Source of the DNA: Alphaproteobacteria bacterium | Lineage (GTDB): Bacteria; Pseudomonadota; Alphaproteobacteria; Micropepsales; Micropepsaceae | Assembly (NCBI GenBank): GCA_017307355.1 | Contig: JAFKFG010000008.1 | Span: 1 to 64,000 of the forward strand | Direction: 5' to 3' | Length of the DNA stretch: 64,000 nucleotides | Shown here: in pieces, positions 61,743-64,000 of the stretch | Layout of the letters: each line of letters opens with the position of its first letter | Numbering within the stretch: position 1 is the first letter of the stretch | Notes under the pieces: generated by a model | Told to the model about the DNA's origin: nothing | Seen by the model: only the letters and a program-made list of their open reading frames with translations | Database searches by the model: none | Program-made: the position numbers and the translations under genes

Positions 61743-61855
61743 AGAAGAAAAATGCCGAACGGTTCGCCATAATCTTTTTGCGCGCCGCCACCCCGCCGAC
61801 GTGAAGCCGCCGCAATCGGCGATCAGATTCGGATCGTCGCTGAGGGGTGCCGATT

Positions 61856-62614
61856 ATGGATGAGAAAAGCCGCCTTCCCGCCGCCCTGGTGCTGGGCTTT
61901 CTGGTCGCCATCGGGCTGGCCGCCGCGGGCTATTTCGTCAGCAACACCATCTATAAAGGCCGGGCCGCGTCCAACACGGTGACGGTGAAAGGCTTTGCCG
62001 AACGCGATGTGAAGGCGGATCTGGCCTTGTGGCAGATCAGCTATTCGCTCACCGGCGGCGATCTCGCCCAGCTTTATGCCCAGTCCAGCGCCAGCGAAAA
62101 GACCCTCACCGATTTTCTGGCGCAGAAGGGCTTCGCCAAGACCGAGATCAAGACCGGCACGGTGCAGCTGGAAGATCTGCTCGCCAACCAGTACCGCACC
62201 AACAACATCCCGGCCGACAAGCGCTATATCCTGCGCAACACCATCTCGGTCCGTTCCAATGCGGTGGAGCGGGTGGAAAGCACCACCCGGGCGCTGAACG
62301 ATCTGATCCGCCAGGGCATCGTGCTCACCGGCAACAATGTCGATTACCAGTTCACCAAGCTCAACGACATCAAGGCGGCGATGCTGCGCGACGCCACCAA
62401 GAATGCCCGCGACGCCGCCCAGCAATTCGCCAACGATGCCGACAGCCGGGTGGGCTCGATCCAGTCCGCCAACCAGGGCTTCTTCTCGGTCGGCTCGCGC
62501 GACAGCGCCGCCCAGGGCCAGGGCGGCGAGGGCGGCTATGTTCCGCCCCAGGCCAGCACCATCGACAAGAAGGTAAGGGTGGTGGTGACCTTGACCTATT
62601 ACCTCGATCGGTAA
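61856..62614 (+). CDS. SIMPL-domain (DUF541) exported protein
   Basis: 252 residues: N-terminal signal/anchor segment (ALVLGFLVAIGLAAAGYFVS), then a SIMPL/DUF541 fold (TVTVKGFAERDVKADLALWQ). The family is exported or periplasmic, of unclear function; some members associate with oxidative stress or outer-membrane vesicles. The start is ATG 61856 with GAGGGG 7 nt upstream. A family C repeat follows 4 nt after the stop. Confidence 0.85.
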   Translation: MDEKSRLPAALVLGFLVAIGLAAAGYFVSNTIYKGRAASNTVTVKGFAERDVKADLALWQISYSLTGGDLAQLYAQSSASEKTLTDFLAQKGFAKTEIKTGTVQLEDLLANQYRTNNIPADKRYILRNTISVRSNAVERVESTTRALNDLIRQGIVLTGNNVDYQFTKLNDIKAAMLRDATKNARDAAQQFANDADSRVGSIQSANQGFFSVGSRDSAAQGQGGEGGYVPPQASTIDKKVRVVVTLTYYLDR

Positions 62615-62617
62615 GCG

Positions 62618-62707
62618 GCGCGGGTCTTTTGGCCTCTGGCGTTGTCGCGCCTCCTCACGTGCTCACGCACGCTCCGCGCGACGCTCCTAGCCAGATGCCA
62701 AAATCCC
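62618..62707. repeat. Repeat family C, copy 2 (inverted relative to copy 1)
   Basis: Reverse complement of 2443-2534 with about 85-90 percent identity by eye, including CTCACGTGCTCACGCACGCTCC and GCGACGCTCCTAGCCAG halves split by the centre. It lies right after the SIMPL gene stop. Two near-identical copies 60 kb apart in opposite orientation suggest recent spread or selection on structure. Confidence 0.75.
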
Positions 62708-62895
62708 TCGCGCCAGTGGCAACATCCCAGCGATATATCGCGGCGAATATCACGGCTGCACGGATAGCCCCTTATTCATGGGCCTGACGCCATTCGGAAA
62801 TTCTTCACATTGGATGCGTGAAGGCTGCCCCATGATCGTCTAAGCTCTTGGCCGCGAAACGGCGCGCTTACGACGCCGCGCAGGGGAGGAACGCG

Positions 62896-64000
62896 ATGGA
62901 CGACAATCCGATCGGCGAAGCCGTGGCCGAAGCCGATGTCGAGCGGGCATTGGAGCAGGCCCAGGAAAAGTGTGAAGCGGTTTTCCGTCCGGGCCCGCGA
63001 CAGACAAATGAGCAAAGCGATTGCGACTGTAAGGAGGGAATGTTCCCGCAAGGCAAGCTGGGTACGTCCAGCCGCCGTGCCTTCCTGCGCAGCGGCGGAT
63101 TGCTGACCGCGGCCGCCGCCATCGTGCCGGTCAAGGCGCTGGCCCAGGACGCATCGGGCGACGCGCCCTGGAGCATGCCGGGCCGCATCGCCAAAAGCGA
63201 TTACGGAACCCGCGCTTCGTTCGAAAAGGTGGCGCGGCTGGCGTCGTTCGGCGGCACCTCCAGCCTCACGCCGCTCCAGGCTTCGACCGGCATCATCACC
63301 CCGTCGGGGCTTCATTTCGAACGTCATCACAATGGCGTGCCCACCATCGATTCCGCCCAGCACCGGCTGATCATTCACGGCATGGTGGACAAGCCGATGA
63401 AATATTCGGTGGAAGACCTGAAGCGCTTCCCCTCCACCTCGCGCATCCTGTTCGTGGAATGCTCCGGCAATTCCAATGCCGCCTCGCGCAGCGCCAGCCA
63501 GAAGACGGCGCAGGAAGCGCACGGCCTCACTTCCACCTCGGAATGGACGGGCGTGAAGCTTTCCACCTTGCTGGCGCAGGTGGGCATCAAGGACGGTGCC
63601 GCCTGGGTGCTGGCCGAAGGCTCGGACGGGGCGATGCTGTCGCGCAGCGTGCCCATCGACAAGATGCTGGACGACGCCATGGTCGCCTATGCCCAGAATG
63701 GCGAAGCGATCCGGCCGGAAAACGGCTATCCGATGCGGCTGATCCTTCCCGGCTGGGAGGGCAACATCAATGTCAAATGGCTCCGGCGCCTCAAGATCGG
63801 CGACAAGCCCTTCATGACCCGCGAAGAGACGTCGAAATATACCGACCTGATCACGCTCACCGGCAAGGCGCGCCAATTCAGCTGGGTGATGGAAGCTAAG
63901 TCGTTGATCACCTTCCCGTCGGGCGACATGCGGCTGCCGGGCAAGGGCTTTTACGAGATCACGGGCCTGGCCTGGTCGGGCCGCGCCCCGATCGAGCGGG
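62896..64000 (+). CDS. SoxC-like sulfite dehydrogenase, 3' end outside the window
   Basis: 368 codons are visible and the gene continues. It is a sulfite oxidase family molybdoenzyme; the Tat motif is SSRRAFLRSGG (R60-R61) and the molybdopterin-binding cysteine is C189 in FVECSGNSN. LTPLQASTGIITPSGLHF and QHRLIIHGMV are typical of SoxC, which with SoxD oxidises thiosulfate-derived sulfane. The start is ATG 62896, with GGGGAGGA 5 nt before it; the stretch before the Tat motif is unusually long and contains a repeat. ATG 63040 is an alternative. Confidence 0.85.
   Translation, partial: MDDNPIGEAVAEADVERALEQAQEKCEAVFRPGPRQTNEQSDCDCKEGMFPQGKLGTSSRRAFLRSGGLLTAAAAIVPVKALAQDASGDAPWSMPGRIAKSDYGTRASFEKVARLASFGGTSSLTPLQASTGIITPSGLHFERHHNGVPTIDSAQHRLIIHGMVDKPMKYSVEDLKRFPSTSRILFVECSGNSNAASRSASQKTAQEAHGLTSTSEWTGVKLSTLLAQVGIKDGAAWVLAEGSDGAMLSRSVPIDKMLDDAMVAYAQNGEAIRPENGYPMRLILPGWEGNINVKWLRRLKIGDKPFMTREETSKYTDLITLTGKARQFSWVMEAKSLITFPSGDMRLPGKGFYEITGLAWSGRAPIER
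62961..62987. repeat. Repeat family E, copy 2, inside the soxC-like reading frame
   Basis: CCAGGAAAAGTGTGAAGCGG then TTTTCCG, 27 nt identical to the minus strand of 7455-7483. In frame it encodes QEKCEAVFR. Such GGAAAAGTGTGAAGCGGTTTTCC strings are common intergenic repeats in Alphaproteobacteria, so its presence between the upstream start codon and the Tat motif suggests that either the repeat was captured by the gene or the true start is at 63040. Confidence 0.7.

Overview
The window is about 64 kb of high-GC, densely coded chromosome. Gene order and protein content point to an alphaproteobacterium: argD-argF next to hslO, folE-argE, apaG near metZ, a hemF-hemC-hemE cluster, an alpha-type PEP-CTERM protein and several small palindromic repeat families. 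Some features (paired penicillin-acylase-family proteins, Tat-exported amine-oxidase-like flavoproteins, a chromosomal class D beta-lactamase) would fit a soil or freshwater lineage such as Micropepsales/Rhizomicrobium, but that placement is only a guess. No rRNA, credible tRNA, CRISPR array, prophage or intact insertion sequence was seen.

Layout. 1-11 kb: arginine biosynthesis (argD, argF, argE), Hsp33, a Na+/H+ antiporter, folE, apaG, OsmC, a heme-binding-like beta-barrel protein, metZ and sixA. 11-26 kb: accessory genes, including outer-membrane and secreted proteins, an SDR, an OXA-type beta-lactamase, an SDR with an internal deletion, an acyltransferase, a nucleoside transporter overlapping a lipoprotein hydrolase, a receiver-domain protein, a lactate-dehydrogenase-like enzyme, several small exported proteins, a cupin protein and a PEP-CTERM protein. 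26-39 kb: SDR, FAD oxidoreductase, penicillin acylase 1, a probably PPi-dependent phosphofructokinase, an MFS transporter, cytochrome b561, a PAP2-like protein, a TlpA remnant, cytochrome c and a MocR regulator. 39-51 kb: CorC-type protein, heme biosynthesis, a YeiH exporter with a LysR regulator, PilZ, a PEBP-family protein, tryptophan dioxygenase, an SRAP-family protein and a GDT1 transporter. 51-64 kb: penicillin acylase 2, a repeat holding a broken GIY-YIG nuclease gene, two paralogous Tat flavoproteins with a c-type cytochrome, a methyltransferase, a SIMPL protein and the start of a SoxC-like sulfite dehydrogenase that runs off the window.

The most striking structure is the repeat landscape. 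Nine copies of one inverted-repeat family (called A here; ends TGTCAT..CCCGG and CCGGGGATGACA) lie just 3' of genes. One copy (53768-54178) has a GIY-YIG nuclease gene exactly where the others have a short loop, which suggests a parent element and its non-autonomous derivatives. Five smaller palindromic families (B-F) also occur. One of them (E) lies inside the reading frame of the soxC-like gene, between its best start codon and its Tat motif.

Functionally, the right end looks like periplasmic redox metabolism: two Tat flavoproteins, a soluble cytochrome c and a molybdenum sulfite dehydrogenase. The flavoprotein-cytochrome arrangement resembles that of the nicotine-degrading flavoenzyme NicA2, which passes electrons to a c-type cytochrome. 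This is an inference from family and context only.
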